A stretch of 64,000 nt of DNA, taken from positions 73,315,176-73,379,175 of the forward strand of contig CM049316.1 of assembly GCA_026874595.1 (NCBI GenBank). Reading direction: 5' to 3'. A program made the position numbers and the translations under genes. This stretch comes from Sipunculus nudus. Its lineage: Eukaryota; Annelida; Sipuncula; Golfingiida; Sipunculidae. The stretch's first letter is position 1. The number at the start of each line of letters is the position of its first letter. Of the stretch, positions 12,363 through 25,148 are shown piece by piece. A model generated the notes under the pieces. The model did no database searches, was not told where the DNA came from, and was given only the letters and a program-made list of their open reading frames with translations.

Positions 12363-12607
12363 TGTCACGATTCACGCCGCAGGTCCCATAACAGATAAGG
12401 TGACAGTTCATGGCCGAAAACAACGTTTATTTTACTCCATTGACTTACAATTCCAGGCCAGCCTAACTGTAACTTTCCATTCCGCTGCCCGCGTTCGTCC
12501 CTCGCTCTCGACTCAGGACCTCGCTCTCGACTCGGGATCCCTCCGTTAACACTTACATTCATAAAATAAAATTACGCTTTTAAAATAAATTACGGCCGGT
12601 CCTTACA
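12363..12607 (-). repeat. 5' LTR of the gypsy element
   Basis: Second LTR copy, TG...CA on the minus strand and about 97 percent like the copy at 4380-4626 by eye. It would hold the element promoter. TTAG (12608-12611) follows as the other half of the target duplication. Confidence 0.93.
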
Positions 12608-12960
12608 TTAGTTAAGCCATCATTAAAAAGTTTTGCTCTTTCATGTTAAGAGGACGAAGACCAATAAGCACCTGGGGCACATGGTTGAATTGATACTTTA
12701 GGCCACAAAAGACGATGTAATAAAAGAGAGAGTTCACTCGATGTACAAGACATGCGCAGAACTTTTTGATCAGATTAAAATATGATACTCATATGGATAT
12801 TACATATATGTCATGGTCGTCCGAAATTGTGTGGATGTGTCATATGTTGATGATGCTCAAATAATCCTTCATGACAACACATATTGCACAATTATTGATC
12901 AGTTATATGTGTGCATGTGTTTGCATGGCTAACAGAAATTATCTTGGTATACTTATCTAC

Positions 12961-13177
12961 TACAAGTTCAAATATGGACGATCTTGGCGCATTTTTCAAG
13001 GTCACAGAGACGATAATGCTAAAACGATGTAAACGCAATAATTCACCAAGAATTTTAGGGACAGACTCTTAACTTGCAGCAGTACTGCACCTTACGATGT
13101 GCTAGTTCAAGTTCGAATATCTATGACCTTAGCGGATTTTTTAAGTAACAGAGACGATAATGCTAAACGAAGTTAAT
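12961..13177. repeat. imperfect direct repeat, two ~72-bp units
   Basis: 12961-13032 and 13103-13177 share agttcaaatat, gcgcatttttcaaggt-like and cagagacgataatgctaaa segments. The copies are diverged. The wider region 12612-13390 shows no gene. Confidence 0.5.
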
Positions 13178-13390
13178 CCAATAACTCAATAACCTTTATT
13201 CCCATCTACTTCCATATGAGGCGGGGCCCATACCAGATCTCTTCCTCCGATCTACTTAACCCTTTATCATGTTGTTTTACTTTTCAGTTACAATTTTTTA
13301 AATAAAAATTTGGATTGCAGATTGGTTAGTTTTTTCCTAAAAAAACCAACATAAAGTCAGAGAATAGTCAGGGAAAAGGAATGCTTCCAA

Positions 13391-13560
13391 ACGTCCGCTG
13401 ATCGAGCATTTTCAACATGCGGACCTCCTATTTGGAATGAACTTTCTAATGATGTTAAATGCAAGGAAAATATTGACCACTTTAAATGAATATTGAAAAC
13501 GTATCTTTTTCGACAATTTTTTTTTTATTTTTAACTCTTGTGTCATTTTACTACTTTTGT
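13391..13560 (+). mobile_element. 3' end of a CR1/L2-like LINE
   Basis: Translation in one frame gives SADRAFSTCGPPIWNELS, then a region ending ILKTYLFRQ, typical of the last residues of CR1/L2/RTE-type reverse transcriptases. One TGA interrupts it (after DHFK). It is followed by tgtaaagcgccactgaa, like the 3' tails of such elements. The element is cut at its 5' side, as is usual for LINE insertions. Confidence 0.6.
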
Positions 13561-13580
13561 AAAGCGCCACTGAAAATATA

Positions 13581-13636
13581 AATATATATATATATATATA
13601 TATTTATTTATTTATTTATATATATATATATATATA
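13581..13636. repeat. TA/TTTA microsatellite
   Basis: TA repeats interrupted by five TTTA units, directly behind the LINE tail. Confidence 0.9.
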
Positions 13637-15684
13637 AGTAGGCTCTATATTAAAAAGATAAAGTTTTAGTTTAAAGGTCCGAGATTATTTCTGTGTTTAC
13701 TGCTGGCAATCCTGTGAGTAACTCACAACAGGCACTTTGTGATAAGGATGGACAAGATGACGTCAAATTAACATATGATCCTTACATTTGTAAATGATTT
13801 TATTTATATGGTGATTAAAATAAGGGACCCTTGGGTCATAGTGCTCAGGTGATGTTGATCCTGAAGGTAAAATCTAAAATAAAAACTAATGAAGATAACT
13901 TCTGGGAGGAAATGGTAGTATAAGCTAGATACTGGTTTATATGATTGATTTGCACTGAAAAGTAAGAAAATTGTTGCAAGTAATAAACTTTATGATTTGA
14001 CCATGTGTTTTCTAATGATGAAACTGAATTAAGTGAGCAATGTGTAAACATTAGATATATGCTGTTTCTATGATCAGTGGTTGACTTCTTGATAAGTTGC
14101 TGACAGCTTAGCAGTTGACACGTTTGTTCAATTATATCTTAATCTTTTATCATACCAATTTTTTCAATTTTATAAATTTATACAGTTGAATTTATGGTGG
14201 TGGTTGCGGGGGGGGGGGGGTTGGAGGTTCTGACTGGTGGGAGTTTCAACATCTCTGCATGTACACATATGGGATATGAAATTTAATTCAACAGTTCGTA
14301 CAGGAAAACAACAGATGCATAATTAATGAATATTTAGAAATGGACAGACGGACAGGTAGAAGAACAAGGCTGGTCACATTTTTTTCATTCACCTGAGGCA
14401 GGAAAATAATGACCAAAAATTTGCTTTTATTTTCGTGTTTACAATGTTGATGATCTAATCTAAATCATCTGAACTCTTGTAATCAATGTCGTCCGGCCGT
14501 CCAAAGTGTTCGTTAACTGTCCAAAATCCAAACCGTGCTAGAATCATAACTGAAATTTTGAAGATATTGATGTTATTTGTTTTTATTTGAAATGGACCTA
14601 TTCTTTTCTATTTCATGCTGTTAATATTCGGAATTGGTAAAGTGTCATGACTGAAACGTACATAGCGTACGTAATCCTAGGCTTATCAAAGACATATAGC
14701 AACGGTATGTTATCTTGTTTCCCTAGAGAGTATAGCTACATGTAAGTTATAGCTAAATGTAAATCCGAAATCGTGTAACAATGCTGTTGAAGCTATACGT
14801 TTAAATGTATGTGAATACAATCATTTCACCTGATTTGACCATGCACATTTTTACAGATTTAATATTCAGAGCATGCATACAAAGGGATTCAAATAAGATA
14901 ATTCAGAATTTGAAAGCGCCTGGCATAAAATATTTGCCATCAGGAGGTTATAATATTATTGATGAATAACCCAGGGAATAAACCTAAGCCACATACAGAG
15001 GTCACATAGTGCACTTCAACTCTAGTCAGATATTTGTTGTGTCTCAATTCTGCCTAGAAATGATATAATATTCAGATGTTCAGCAAGACTGTGTAAATAC
15101 GAATACAAAAATATTTGTTAAAGATTTATGGCAAAATACGTAATGAAAACATGATAATAGTAAATGGGGAAAGATAAATTACCTCGCCCGGTTTTGTTCT
15201 GTACATGCTTAAATGTTGTATGGACATCCAGATAAAAGCCGGATATAATTTTTTGAATTTTTAAAGTTCAAATGTAAAATTTATATGACACGAAGGATTC
15301 CGTAAAATAAGACATTAGAAATAAATGAATATTAAAACCGATGTCAATCTATTTTACTAAATTCACTTTAACTTTCAGATCTTGCGTGAAGAGGGTTTAT
15401 ATACTATGTCCATTATTTTTTAAAGCATTAAAAGGATATTCAAATGTCATATTATGATATACAGACAAGACTTAGTACTCTTTGAACGTTTTAATATTGT
15501 ACTAGTTTCATTATGGCATCTGGTCGAAAATACTCTTCTTCTTTTTGCTGGTGTGAAGAATGAAATAAACGTGTTCAATTAGGTAAAGTTAACGTTTTAA
15601 TTAAAAATTATCAAAGGCAACATCATCTGTTCCAGTGGCGACATCAAAAAGCTCCAGCGAGTAAAAAAAATTAAAATTAAATTT
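13637..15684. other. intergenic, no gene recognised
   Basis: AT-rich sequence with a G12 run near 14209-14220. No frame resembles a known family. I looked for leucine-rich-repeat coding sequence in front of the TLR pseudogene and found none. Confidence 0.5.
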
Positions 15685-16290
15685 CATCGGTTTCAAGTGC
15701 AAATTTAACTCCCACGATAACATAACTAATCTCTACTCTCTTGATATACAGGAATTACATTACCAGTATGGCGCAGACTGGTTCACTCAGCATTGGGTAA
15801 TTTTTATGTGATTCCGTTTTGTATCGTTTTTATCATCGCTCTAGTATGATTTGTCTACAGATGTAGACGGCGGATTCTGTACATGTGGTACCTGACGTGG
15901 TTTGTCACCAAGTACAACACAGGGCGTGGTTGAATATTTCATCTTTGATGCCCTTCAATTATCAATCGGAAGATCTTTGGTCATCTTAAAAAAAACTGCT
16001 GGTATATTTTATGTCTGGAAGACAGAACCTTTTGCCCGTGCGTTCCACGGACAAGGAATATTGCTAAAGCATTCCTGTATAGCGTTACTATGGTGGTTCT
16101 TCTTTCACATTTTATATTTTATTGCAGCATCAGTAAGGTCTTTTTACGCCGGTACCAAATACCTCCAACTCTTAAATATTTATTGGGCTGTAGCACGCAT
16201 TCGTTTGACCACACAAGGCTCATGAGAAAGCCTTCTATTGGATGAAACTGCGCCATGTTTTGGGATATCCATTAAACCACGAACACAGCA
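15685..16290 (+). pseudogene. Toll-like receptor pseudogene (LRRCT end, TM, part of TIR)
   Basis: This stretch aligns by eye with the 3' part of the TLR at 18.5-21.0 kb. Shared pieces are the FHRFQVQ(I/F) stretch near 15685, GADWFTQHW (GVDWFTTHW in the gene), CRRRILYMWYLTWFV (GRRRILYVWYFTRFV), FDAL near 15947, CLEDRTF near 16016-16036 and PPTLKYLLGC near 16163-16190. Several stops fall in frame (after HWVIFM, after GRG) and the TIR middle is shortened. It has no LRR region. I infer a partial duplicate or the remains of an upstream sister gene of the TLR. Confidence 0.85.
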
Positions 16291-16798
16291 AGGACCAAGT
16301 ATTGTAATACATTTTTATATTCATTAAAAGTTTGCATTGATTCGGTGTTTCTATCTAAAGGGACACACATATACCTTATTTAATACTTTGATGTGTCCCG
16401 TCATCGAGTATAATAGTTAACTGGTGAAATATATCTTTTTTTTCTAACTTATGATATTGTTTGCAACATGTGCATCATGAATAACTACATCAACAAGCTT
16501 GATCCTTGTAGCCTGTTGGTAATATATAAGCTACCACGTCGTGGTTGACGGTTATGAACACCTAATTAACTTTGTTACGGTAAAATAACAAAAAAATATT
16601 ATCTGATCAAAATGGTCTTTAGGAGCCTTGTATATAAATAGGTGTTATATGGCATACAGCCCTTTCAATCGTAGGTTGGGTGAAGATTTCAGTGAATAAT
16701 ATAATTATTGCAACGACAGACACGATCGGCAACTGAATATGTTAAGATGTTTCGAATTGCCTCAATATGTCTATTTTTTTGTAATGGTATGGTTTTCC

Positions 16799-16840
<42 letters not shown>

Positions 16841-18449
16841 GTATATATATATATAATTATCGTCATCGCTATAATCTCTTAATCATTTTATCTTACAATA
16901 AGCTAGAAAACATTTTATGATAGGACATATTGTCTCATAATAAAGAATTCTTCTTAAAGGAGTTTCAATACTACCCTGGTAAATCAGTAGCTTTTGCCTC
17001 CATTGATGTAGCTCCTTTTATAGAGGTCACGGTTAAGGGAAATATCTAGGTGTGTGTGTGGGGGGGGGGGATAAGGTGCTTCAACTTTTGTACATGCTGT
17101 TGGAAAAATCTAAAATAAAGCCAAAGTTTGAAAGTGCACAGAAAAGCTATCTGCGTGTCGTAACTCTTTGTAGCATGTGGTGCAATTATGTCGACATTTC
17201 CACTGGTCCATTCACTATCTCGTGCTTTGAGTGTTCTCCGAAACGCTAGCACAGTGAACGCAAAAATCATGGAAGCATGTCGGGACTAATGACCTGTAGA
17301 AACTTCCCCCTGTGAACCTAGTATGTTGTTGCGTACACAACTTTGAGTTATGTCATCTTCTCCTTTATAAGCTGAGGGAAATTTCTCAGCTACACTTCCC
17401 CAGAGCTCTACCACATCGAAATCGTGGGTATATATTTTAGATTTGCTTGTACTTCCAAATAAGCGACTTGATTAAACTTCGTGTGATAATGATATATAAC
17501 TAAGCACCTAGCAACATTAAACTTGACAGTCGTTTTGTTATTCTTTAAAAAATGAGGTTATAGTATAGGTAATGTATGTATCCCTCTTCATTCGACATTT
17601 AAAATAACCTTTGTCCAAGTTACATGGCTTTAATTTGATATAAACGAGTGACCGAATATAAGGAGTTCTTGTGGCTGGTTTTATTTACATTTACACAGCA
17701 TACATTGCGATGGATTTCAATAAAAGTGTTTAAATGCACAGACTGATAGACTTAGATTTTTTCCTGTAAATTAAATCAGTATTTTGGGGACAGTGTAGTT
17801 TTAGATAATTGTTTGATTCTTACAACATAAACTGTTGTGAGATGTGAGTTTTGAAAGCAAAAAGTTGCATGCGGTCCCTGCTGGTAATGTTTATATCGTA
17901 AAGTGTATGATAAATATTTGATGGATTGAGACCACATGTGCTCTTAGAGGCGCCTGTGAAATATAAATGATCCATTATAAGAGATCGGGCACAGTGTATT
18001 AAGGATTACGCCTTTGTTTCTTGAAAATACTTCCTATCCCGTTTCTACGGATCATTGATATTTATTTAACAAATAACTCTTGTTAAGACTTAGAGGACTG
18101 TTTAGTTAAGACTGTTCTGTTTATTCAATGTTATAAGATGACAATGGTTTTACTCTGTTCATCTGACCTTGTTCGGTAATGTGGAAGTTTAACCGTTTAA
18201 GTGATACAAGGATGACAGGTCGATTTACTGTTCTTGTTGATTGAATATTAAATCAATACCGATAATTTTAACGATAACTATTCATACATATGCTGAAGTA
18301 TTTTATAAATGTATAATGCTTGATATAGCTACAAATGAAAGAAATTAGAGCAACAACATGTCTGCTAGCATTATAATACCTCCGTTTACCTGCTTGATGA
18401 GGTAAATTGAAAGCCAATGTGAGCGCTTTAATTTATTCTTTCTCTTCAG
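16291..18449. other. intergenic / upstream region of the TLR gene
   Basis: No gene recognised. It contains a TA microsatellite (16801-16856) and a G10 run near 17061-17070. Its 3' end is a pyrimidine-rich tract and AG (18448-18449), so part of it is probably the 5' UTR intron of the TLR gene. Confidence 0.5.
16801..16856. repeat. (TA)n microsatellite
   Basis: TA repeats with two short interruptions. Confidence 0.9.
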
Positions 18450-18455
18450 GGAACC

Positions 18456-20993
18456 ATGGTTTACAGGGCCTCATGGACTTTGATGTTCCTTTTCTTGAGC
18501 TTAGTTGCTGCATTTAGTGACCTGCATGAAAGAGGCGACCGAAGAGAAAAAACACGACAAAATATCCAGAATGTCAATAATGAACTTGATGACGATGATA
18601 ATCATAGATCAAAAGGCTGCAAAGTGTCACAGAATTTGACTGATGTAATATTCGATTGCAGGCACATGGGTTTATCATCTTTCAACCAAAGCCTGGTATG
18701 GTCAAATATTACTGTCCTGGATGTTGGTTTCAATTATTTCTCCAGCACTGGTGATCTTAATATAACAGGCTTAGATAGTTTGCGTGTTTTACGAGTCAGC
18801 CACAATTGTAAGGTAATTGAAACCTCAGAGGGAGCATTTGTTGGAATGGAAAACCTTGAGTTATTAGATATGAGTTACAGCAATCTAAAAGGGATCGGGA
18901 AATTTGCATTTAGAAACTTAAAAAATCTGACCACATTAAATCTAAGCCACAACAATGATTTTAAGCACATCAGTGTTTTTGCTTTCGACGGATTGGAAAA
19001 TCTTGAAACATTAGATGTTTCGGATCCCGCCGAGAACATGCAATTACCAGAAGCAGCTCTGGAACCCCTTAAAAATCTTAAGACGTTAAGGATTAGTAAC
19101 TGGAATCTGAACAATATTACATCCTTGAGACTGTTTCAACTTTGTTCACTGAACAAGTCTTCGCTCATTACACTGGACCTCCAAGGAGTCAACAGGGGCG
19201 GAGCGTCCGGGATATTTTGGAACCTGGTTCCTCCTTTGTTCCATTGCTTTGTGAACACTACGATCAGACATCTAAACATGTCTAAGAACCAAATAATTAC
19301 CCTCCATTCTGGCGTTCTCCGAAACATGAGATACCTTGTCACCTTAGACTTGTCTGATAACCTTATTATTGGAGGGGATGTAGTTATCTTGCTTGATATT
19401 GCCTTAATGCACAACCTCACTAAATTATATCTTGCGCGTCAAAACTATGTTTCTGTCAATTTCGGCCAACATATGACTTTGAAATACTCCAAGCACACGC
19501 GAAGATTTAATAAATCAATGAAAAAAAACATGTGTCATGACCAGTCAGAGAAAAATAATATTTAGCTTTCCACCGAATTTAAAAACAATTGAAGGAGGCT
19601 ATTTAAGGCTTGTTGTAGATGTAAATACTGCTGATATGCTTATGGCCAATCCACATAATACTCTCGAATATCTGAACCTGGAGCACACTATGTTGGAACA
19701 ACCGTATAATGGAACTTTTGGATATTTTCCAAATCTGTGGTACTTAATCTACAGAATTCAGACATATGGATTACAAATCCGGACGTGTTTAGCCAATTGT
19801 CATCTCTAAAGTACCTGTTATTGGGAGGATGTAATTTGGATTATAACCTCCCCGATGATAATACATGGCAAGCTTTCATTGAAAGAACACAATTAGGACA
19901 ACTCAAGACTTTAGACATCGCGGACAATTACTTGAGGTATATTCCAGAAAATGCTTTGAAATACTTTCCAAGTATAGTTCACCTGAACGTAAGTAGGAAT
20001 CGACTGCAAAACGTAAATTTTACCATTTCCCACTTGTCACGCCTACAACATCTAAATTTGAGCTACAATCGGTTATCATCCTTGAGTGAACTTAATCTTA
20101 AAGATTTCCATAAGGTCATCAATAAATCATATTTGGAAATTGATCTGACGGGCAATGATATCATTTGCCTCTGCAGTGATATTCAAACCCTCGAGTTTGT
20201 CAGAAATTTAGGGATTTGTTTCATCGGTTTCAAATGCAAGTTCAGTCAAGACAAAACGATAACAAACTTGTCATCGATTGACGTCACGGAGCTGTATTAC
20301 TACTGCGGGGTGGACTGGTTTACAACTCACTGGAGAGCTGTGTATGTGATTTATTTGTTTATACTTGTTTTGGTAGCTATCTGCTCCTTCATCTACAGGG
20401 GAAGAAGACGAATCCTGTATGTTTGGTATTTCACACGGTTCGTCACAGAAAACAAGAAAAAGAACAACTATTATGTTAACTTTTTTATTTTTGACGCCTT
20501 TATAGACTACCATCCCGAAGATCTTTGGTTTATTCAACAGCTCATTCTTCAACTCGAACACAAGTATCGTTATGTATTATGTTTAGAAGACAGAAATTTC
20601 GGACCGGGGATTCCAGTGACAACAAACGTAGCTGAGGCATGCCGGTATAGCGCTACCATGGGGATTCTGCTCTCAAAAAGGAACCTCGAGAGAGCCGGCT
20701 TTAAGTCGACCTTGCATTTCATTCAGGAGCAACACGATCAGAGAAAGGCGAAAGTGATAATTATTTTCCTTGAGCGTCCTTCCAGGCTTATAAGCCGAGT
20801 TCACATACCACCTACATTAGAATATTTACTGAGCTGCAATACGGTTCTATATTGGTCACGCAGAGCTCAGCAGCGAGCACTCTTTTGGATAAAACTGCGC
20901 CTGGCTCTGGGAATCCCTCGGCAGACAAGGGGACAGGCAGAGCCACTGGCACATCAAGAAACTGTATTATATATCCATGATAATAACCGGTAA
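18456..20993 (+). CDS. Toll-like receptor, single coding exon, two compensating frameshifts
   Basis: The frame starts at ATG 18456 in good context (gaaccATGG), six bases after a splice acceptor (ctcttcag, AG 18448-18449), so the coding part is one exon behind a 5' UTR intron, as in many TLRs. Read as one protein it has 845 residues: signal peptide 1-20, leucine-rich repeats to about 570, an LRR C-terminal cap with a CLC...C...C pattern, one transmembrane helix (628-647, AVYVIYLFILVLVAICSFIY) and a cytoplasmic TIR domain from about 678. TIR boxes are visible: FDAFIDY (box 1), EDRNFGPG (box 2) and ALFW (box 3). The frame shifts by +1 at an A8 run near 19519-19527 and returns by -1 near 19741-19744; the 70 codons between still encode LRRs (NTLEYLNLEHTML). 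This may be two assembly indels or a pseudogene. A polyadenylation signal lies at about 21149. TLRs recognise microbial ligands and signal through MyD88-type adaptors. Confidence 0.88.
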
Positions 20994-21008
20994 AGGAACA
21001 CACACACA

Positions 21009-21053
21009 TTTATATATATTGTATATATATTATGTATATATATATTGTGTGTA

Positions 21054-21105
<52 letters not shown>
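21009..21105. repeat. TA-rich microsatellite behind the TLR
   Basis: Mixed TA/TG repeats then about 45 bases of pure TA, starting some 15 bases after the TLR stop codon, so inside its probable 3' UTR. Confidence 0.9.
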
Positions 21106-21108
<3 letters not shown>

Positions 21109-23078
21109 TTGTGTCATCATATCACAAGGACCGTTTGTTCTAGTTAAAATAAAATGTAGGATATTTTATAATTACAATTAAATCCAGTAAACTACTAGCA
21201 GTAAGCCTCTTTAAAGCAGTGTACGTTAGTATATGAGCATTTGTAGTAAGAGACAGTACTCATAAACACTGATGGCTATGTGCATTATACATGACCCTTT
21301 GTAAGGAGAAAAGTTGTATATGAACAGCTCTCCGTTATATGCGGTGTAGGTATCTAGCATCGCAGACCTCAGAGCGTAGAGTATACGCAGAGCACGGGAG
21401 CTTGGGCTAATTGGCACTGAGAGCTACTTGTTGTATATTTGCGTATTTTATTATGAACATGTGTGCACTTGGTTTATTGAAAAATCTATAAAAGCATAGA
21501 TCGAAACCGTTTGTGTTAAATTCTGCCACCGCTAACAGGAGGTTTGCGCCTGTTGTTTTGACACGTGTCCCATATTGTACATTTTGCTGCTCATGAGAGA
21601 GAGAAAGAGAGGAGATAACCGATGAGATTTCCATTTCTCCGGGTGCTTCTTGCATGACATTTATCATGTTTCATATTAAAAACCTCAATCTATGTATAAA
21701 GGTCCTCCTTTCAATGTATAGCGCATTTCTTGGAACGATTGTATAGGATAATTGCTACTCACTCTGATATTTTACGTGGAATATATCCTGGTTTGCGCCC
21801 TCTCAGTAGGCCTCGCTAGGTACACAAGAGCGTGCTCGGTGGTGCATATCACGCTTATTTCATACGCCCGCTGCAATGGTTCGGTTTTTTCTTCACACCA
21901 ACAGGTGTTTATGCATTATGACGGGCATTATATATTACTGTATGTATAATTACCTCAAGCAGTCATTCTATTTCAAAGAAACGTCAGTTGAAAAATAAAT
22001 GAACCAAATGGCGAGAGAGAATGATGTTTCCCTAAAGAGTCATGAACTTTCTGGATTTGATATATGTATCCAATTAGAGACTGGGTATTTCCCCATACCG
22101 TGAGTGGCATAGTTTCAGCCATACATATCTTATTTTATTATAATATCAAAAGCCAAAACAATTATTTATATAGTGAAAGATCTATCTTGATAACCTCGCC
22201 AATTTAGGATATAATTAACACGACTATTCATTTAGCGTAAGGCACAAACGATGATTTTGCATATGGTGAATAGTACTAAGGATTTTAGGTTTATACCAAC
22301 ATTTCCAACATTACCAACATTACCAATGTGACATAAATATAAGACTGTATGTAATGAAATAAATGAAAGGGGGCAATATTTTGACGTCATCCTGACTGGA
22401 TAATGCTTAAGCATTGATCGAGTGAGTGGTGACGCACCGAGTTCACAATCAAAGAACAAGCGTCTTTTTCAGTAGGTACAGTGAATCTGTTGTTGTCTTA
22501 TTTTGTTGCCGGGCCCCAATGCTCGATAATCCACACGTTTTTAGCAATAGATTAACGTAGGACCTTTCGCCTCCCCCCCCCCCCCCCATACCGCTGAATA
22601 GAGTCTGTGTATATCCTCGCCATCGCATACCGTCGACGACTCGATAATGACGTCTGAACACATCACAATACATAAAGAATTGGTAATATTTGCATTCCGT
22701 TTCCAAGAATTGAAATACCCAGGAAATTGTAATCCTTAATGGTATCTGAGTCGATAGTCAATTGCTAAAAAATTGTGTTAATGCGATACAAGGTTCAGCC
22801 TGTAAAAGTTCCATTTATGTTTATTCATTGTCGAACCCGCTATGCCAGACTTTTTTTTTTGCGTGTGTAGATTCGATGTGACAGGCAAGGTCTTGTTCTG
22901 ATGCTGGTTTTGAGTAACATTAGAGTAGGACACAGAGCAAGGAGATCGGACCTGACTCTCATTTATTATTTCCATATAACAAACGTTATCAAGGGTGAGG
23001 TGTTCGGACTGCATTGTGACCTTTTCGGACTGAGTTTGACCTTCTACAAAGCTGTGATATAGACAAAATATCATAATA
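21106..23078. other. intergenic, no gene recognised
   Basis: Apart from the probable TLR 3' end there is a C16 run near 22571-22588 and a short repeat of TTACCAACA near 22298-22325. Nothing resembles a gene. Confidence 0.5.
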
Positions 23079-24013
23079 CAGTAGAAAGCCTGCTAACGGC
23101 CACGCCTCAATAGCGGTCAATACGTCTATAACGGTCAGATTTTCCGGTCCCAAAATTTCGACCGTTATATTTCATTTTGTTGTCAATTACGGTCACTCCT
23201 CTATTCCGTATTACGGCAAGGTATCTCGGTTCCGCAGGCCGGGATACGCCTCGATTACGGTCAGGGGCAGTGACTCCGTGACATGGGCTCAACAAATCCA
23301 GCGGCCACTTCTGACTTCAATATCATAACACAATTGTCCGCTCTCACATATTCCTGTCATATTAATGAGTGCCTGGATAAATTAACCCACTCCACCGTGA
23401 CTAGTTTGATACGTAACCAGCGTCGTCCTACCTCCACACAGCCTCATTAGTATGCACAATAGTAAGGCACGTGTTCCCACCTGCGTTTATGTTTGTGAAT
23501 CAGTCGTGCGAGCCGGATCTTAAACAGGGTGTTTGTCATTTAATTAACGAATGACAACCAGCGGGTCATTCAGTCTTCCATAACTGTTTCTTTAACCAGA
23601 TGTAAGAGTGTATTCTGTGAATGTTGACATATTTCTGCTGATACTTCCGTGCTATTAGTATGCACTGATGGATACAAAGAGCTTCTCAACATTTTTACAA
23701 ATATTATGGATATAAAATGTTTGAAATTTAATAACAAACACTGTATTTGTATGTATTGTTGGCAAATGTTATAAATAGTGTTGATGTGATTGTAAATGTT
23801 TTATTTTTCTTTTTTGTATTGATAACAGTTATTATTCTAATACTATGTATATACGTTTACTTTGTTGATTGTAATAAAGATTTGAACTTGGTTTCGTGTT
23901 ACATTTTAATCCCCCCCCCTCCTATCCTGGTCAAGTCCTGTATAACGGCCACTCCTGTATTAAGGCCACTTTCATCCAGTCCCGATGGTGACCGTAATAC
24001 AGGCGTTCTACTG
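23079..24013. mobile_element. pogo/Tigger-like non-autonomous DNA transposon (MITE)
   Basis: It begins CAGTAGAAAGCCTG and ends CAGGCGTTCTACTG, which are inverted repeats of each other with one difference. TA stands on both sides (23077-23078 and 24014-24015), the target duplication of Tc1/mariner/pogo elements. Near both ends aacggcca and acggtcac motifs recur, as is typical of Tigger ends. No transposase frame is present in the 935 bases, so it must have moved with a transposase from elsewhere. Confidence 0.85.
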
Positions 24014-24439
24014 TACAATAATAATGATAATATATGTTTTCAATTTCAAATAGCAACCCTCTACACCATAAAAATGGTTCCAAGTTGTTCTTTTTAGAAT
24101 TTACATGCTTCCTCCTGGAATATGTTTCTGTGATTCTGTTTCTGTGATTAGGTTCCTTTCTCTACGGATGAGGTTCAATTTGGTACATGATTGATGACTC
24201 AATGTTCAGAACGGCTAATTTTAATTCCAACAATCAAGGCAGAAGGTGCTTTAGTCGTCCAAAATATGAAGAAATAAAACGGACACCACACTTTGGTGGA
24301 CAACTAGCTATAACGGACAATATAGTTAAGTACCTTCAAAATTCCCTATATGTTATGTAAAAAGGAACCTCTTTTAGGCGTAGCCATTACATTCTTCGCA
24401 TTATCAACATCGTCATTATCTTTGAGATTATCGCATAGG

Positions 24440-24885
24440 GGCAGCTGAACAGGATAGTTTAGACAATGCCGCCAGTTGGCAACACTCGTACTTCAGGCGG
24501 GAGCTTGCGCTATCTGAAAAAGTCAAGCTTATTGGACTGAGTGAATCCGCGAAAAAAGAGCGTACGCGCACTTGCAGAAGAATTTATGAACATTGTTATA
24601 ACGGATGATTTCATAGACCTTTCTCCTCATATTGTTTACTACTTGAGATAAGTAAATATAACAAAGTTTGTATATGACTATTGAATGCATAATGTGTGCA
24701 TGAATATGTTGTACATGTACATGAAACCTGATATAATACAATAAACACGTTATTGCAGCTGTTCGTCGTCTTTATGTATAATCCCTCAGTTATCAACCAA
24801 GGTCAACCTGCCTAATAAGGACACCTCACTGTTGAGGACAAAATGATTAAGTCCCTTGACTGTCCGCTTTAGACAGGTTTCACTG
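24440..24885 (+). mobile_element. Tigger transposon remnant with transposase N-terminus
   Basis: The right end reads gtccgctttagacaggtttcactg and is followed by TA (24886-24887), a pogo/Tigger-type terminus. Inside, around 24498-24590, the translation RRELALSEKVKLIGLSES continues after a 1-base shift as SVRALAEEF, like the N-terminal helix-turn-helix of Tigger/CENP-B-type transposases. The left terminus cannot be found, so the start is uncertain. Confidence 0.6.
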
Positions 24886-25102
24886 TATATTTATACATAT
24901 ATTCATATGATGAATGTCGAAGATAATCATCTGCTTATATGATAGATTATTAGTATCTAACTGCCTGTTCTAAATTTAACATTCAACAAAGGTAAACGTT
25001 GGATATTGCCTATGGTAAGCTTTTGTGTGCGTTGTCGATTAAATAACTTTTTTAAAAATATTGATATATCTTTATGAGTAATATATATTCAATTATATAT
25101 AC

Positions 25103-25148
<46 letters not shown>

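Larger units (their letters stand above)
4380..12607 (-). mobile_element. Ty3/gypsy-type LTR retrotransposon, complete, inactivated
   Basis: Two near-identical LTRs (4380-4626 and 12363-12607) bound 8.2 kb that reads on the minus strand in the order gag, protease, RT, RNase H, integrase, which is the gypsy order. TTAG precedes the left LTR (4376-4379) and follows the right one (12608-12611), a target-site duplication. A primer binding site and a polypurine tract sit next to the LTRs. By eye the LTRs differ at about six bases plus two or three small indels in 246, so the insertion is fairly young, yet gag and pol carry at least one stop and several frameshifts. Non-coding regions are long: about 1.45 kb between pol and the 3' LTR and about 1.15 kb of leader. 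Confidence 0.93.

Noticed and set aside
20271-20561. 96-codon minus-strand frame inside the TLR
   Set aside because: Antisense to the TM/TIR coding sequence, no independent support.
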